Assembly: GCA_964521065.1 (NCBI GenBank)
Contig: CAZFPQ010000197.1
Location: 1-13,774 of the forward strand
Length of the DNA stretch: 13,774 bases
From: CAYVAP01 sp964521065
GTDB taxonomy: Bacteria > Bacteroidota > Bacteroidia > J057
Direction: 5' to 3'
Every line of letters begins with the position of its first letter. The first letter of the stretch is position 1. Below are positions 12,765-13,774 of the stretch, in pieces. The position numbers and the translations under genes were made by a program. The notes beneath the pieces were generated by a model, which was given only the letters and a program-made list of their open reading frames with translations, was not told the DNA's origin and ran no database searches.

Positions 12765-13774
12765 CTATTCGAGTACTTCTAACTCATATTTTACCGCAAA
12801 ATCTCCTAAAATCCGATTGATTTCTGCTCCAATGGCCGTGGCTTTGCTGCTTTCACTGCCTCGTACTTGAACTTGAGCCAAGGTGCCGTGTACTTTATCA
12901 GGACCGACCTTGATATTGATTTCCGCTAAATTGGGAATTTGATTGATGGCTTGTCGATAAGCAGACTCAACCTCCCAATATGTCAGGGTTGGTTTGAATA
13001 TTTTCCCAATGGGCGTCAAGGGGAGGTCTTCTACCAGATGGATGGCCTTAGGAATAGCGGCTCTTTCTTGGATTTCTGTCTGGGCAAAACTGAGGATGTC
13101 CTCTTTGCTAGCAGATTGGCCTGCTTTCAATTTTACATAAGCAACCGGAACCTCCCCCACCCGAGGATCAGGGCGCCCTACCGCAGCCACCATCTCTATG
13201 GCAGGGTGGCGAGTCAGGGGATCTTCGATCAACTTGGGATCAATGTTGTGTCCCCCCCGAATGATGAGTTCCTTTTTTCGCCCCGTGAGCCAGAGATACC
13301 CGTCTGCATCAATTCGACCTAGATCCCCGGTATTATAAAAAGATCCTTTTCCGTCACCAGTATCCACCCAAATATGCTGGTTGTGAACGGATTCTTTGTA
13401 GCCCGGAAAGACATTGGCGCCCCGGATGCAGACGTGACCAATTTCATTACTCGCCGCGATGCGTTCAAAATTTCCCTGCTCGTCCAAGACAATGCTTTGA
13501 AGCTCCTGATAAGGAAAGGGGAATCCTACTGAGCCAATTCTACACTCACCATAGAGTGGGTTTACGCTGCTGGCACAAGTTCCTTCGGTACAGCCATAGC
13601 CTTCTACAATTTTGACCCCCGTTTTTTTCTCAAAATTCCGAAACACTTCTACCGGCATGGGGGCGGCTCCGCAAATCGCGAATTCGAGGCTTTCTAGGTT
13701 CGCTCCAGCGATGGGGACATTCAATAGGGCAGAATACACGGTGGGTACCCCGGAGAAAAAGCTCACCTTAAAAT
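12765..13774 (-). CDS. AMP-forming acyl-CoA synthetase, C-terminal part (5' end outside window)
   Basis: This enzyme activates a carboxylic acid to acyl-AMP and then acyl-CoA. The frame stays open to the right edge. The GTG at 13766 is internal, since the preceding residues (FK-VSFFSGVPTVYSALL) continue a family motif, so the true start is outside. Numbering from that GTG, visible core motifs are CGAAPMP (32-38), YGCTEGT (57-63), YNTGDLG with ribose-binding D148, GRKKE with R163, RGGHNIDP (170-177) and TPIGKIFK with the adenylation lysine K255. The TSGTTG loop is upstream and not seen. After this motif there is an extra ~72-residue tail (KVHGTLAQVQVRG ... FAVKYELEVLE). A tail of this sort fits the ~630-residue acyl-CoA synthetases of the PRK07529 type. 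The substrate cannot be told from this part. Confidence 0.88.
   Translation of the reverse strand, partial: FKVSFFSGVPTVYSALLNVPIAGANLESLEFAICGAAPMPVEVFRNFEKKTGVKIVEGYGCTEGTCASSVNPLYGECRIGSVGFPFPYQELQSIVLDEQGNFERIAASNEIGHVCIRGANVFPGYKESVHNQHIWVDTGDGKGSFYNTGDLGRIDADGYLWLTGRKKELIIRGGHNIDPKLIEDPLTRHPAIEMVAAVGRPDPRVGEVPVAYVKLKAGQSASKEDILSFAQTEIQERAAIPKAIHLVEDLPLTPIGKIFKPTLTYWEVESAYRQAINQIPNLAEINIKVGPDKVHGTLAQVQVRGSESSKATAIGAEINRILGDFAVKYELEVLE

Overview
The window looks like a chromosomal segment of a Bacteroidota bacterium. A Saprospirales-like lineage is my guess from protein style only. The reasons are a gliding/type IX secretion lipoprotein of the SprE/PorW family, a secreted SBBP-type propeller fragment, a bactofilin, an ATP synthase locus with the Bacteroidota trait of a pre-sequence-bearing, His-rich subunit a, and intergenic regions without clear Shine-Dalgarno sequences. 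Nothing indicates a plasmid or phage, and I found no tRNA, rRNA, CRISPR array or insertion sequence.

Left part (1-4199, genes on the minus strand). The first ~730 bases hold two broken genes joined head to tail: the 5' end of a secreted SBBP-repeat protein runs, out of frame, into the 3' end of an unrelated DUF4143-type ATPase gene. Next come a 111-residue protein that looks like an isolated histidine-kinase dimerisation/phosphoacceptor domain, and directly upstream of it the large TPR lipoprotein gene sprE/porW. These last two are probably one transcript.

Centre (4200-11775, plus strand). A membrane-anchored M23 (LytM) peptidase and a bactofilin form a cell-wall-shaping pair. They are followed by an ATP synthase cluster: atpZ, an atpI-like gene, atpB (a), atpE (c), atpF (b), atpH (delta), atpA (alpha) and atpG (gamma). 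The beta and epsilon genes (atpD, atpC) are absent, so they must lie elsewhere if this enzyme is functional. Several gaps inside the cluster carry hairpins, two of them flanking atpE, and a 14-base palindrome resembling a CRP/FNR site lies just before atpZ. A strong intrinsic terminator closes the cluster.

Right part (11870-13774, minus strand). A lipoprotein of unknown function with an Ig/carboxypeptidase-regulatory-like N-terminal domain follows the C-terminal two thirds or so of an AMP-forming acyl-CoA synthetase whose 5' end lies beyond the window.

The most interesting observations are the orphan kinase-like domain behind sprE, the chimeric junction at about 337-346, the palindrome before atpZ, and the hairpin pattern around atpE and elsewhere in the atp cluster.
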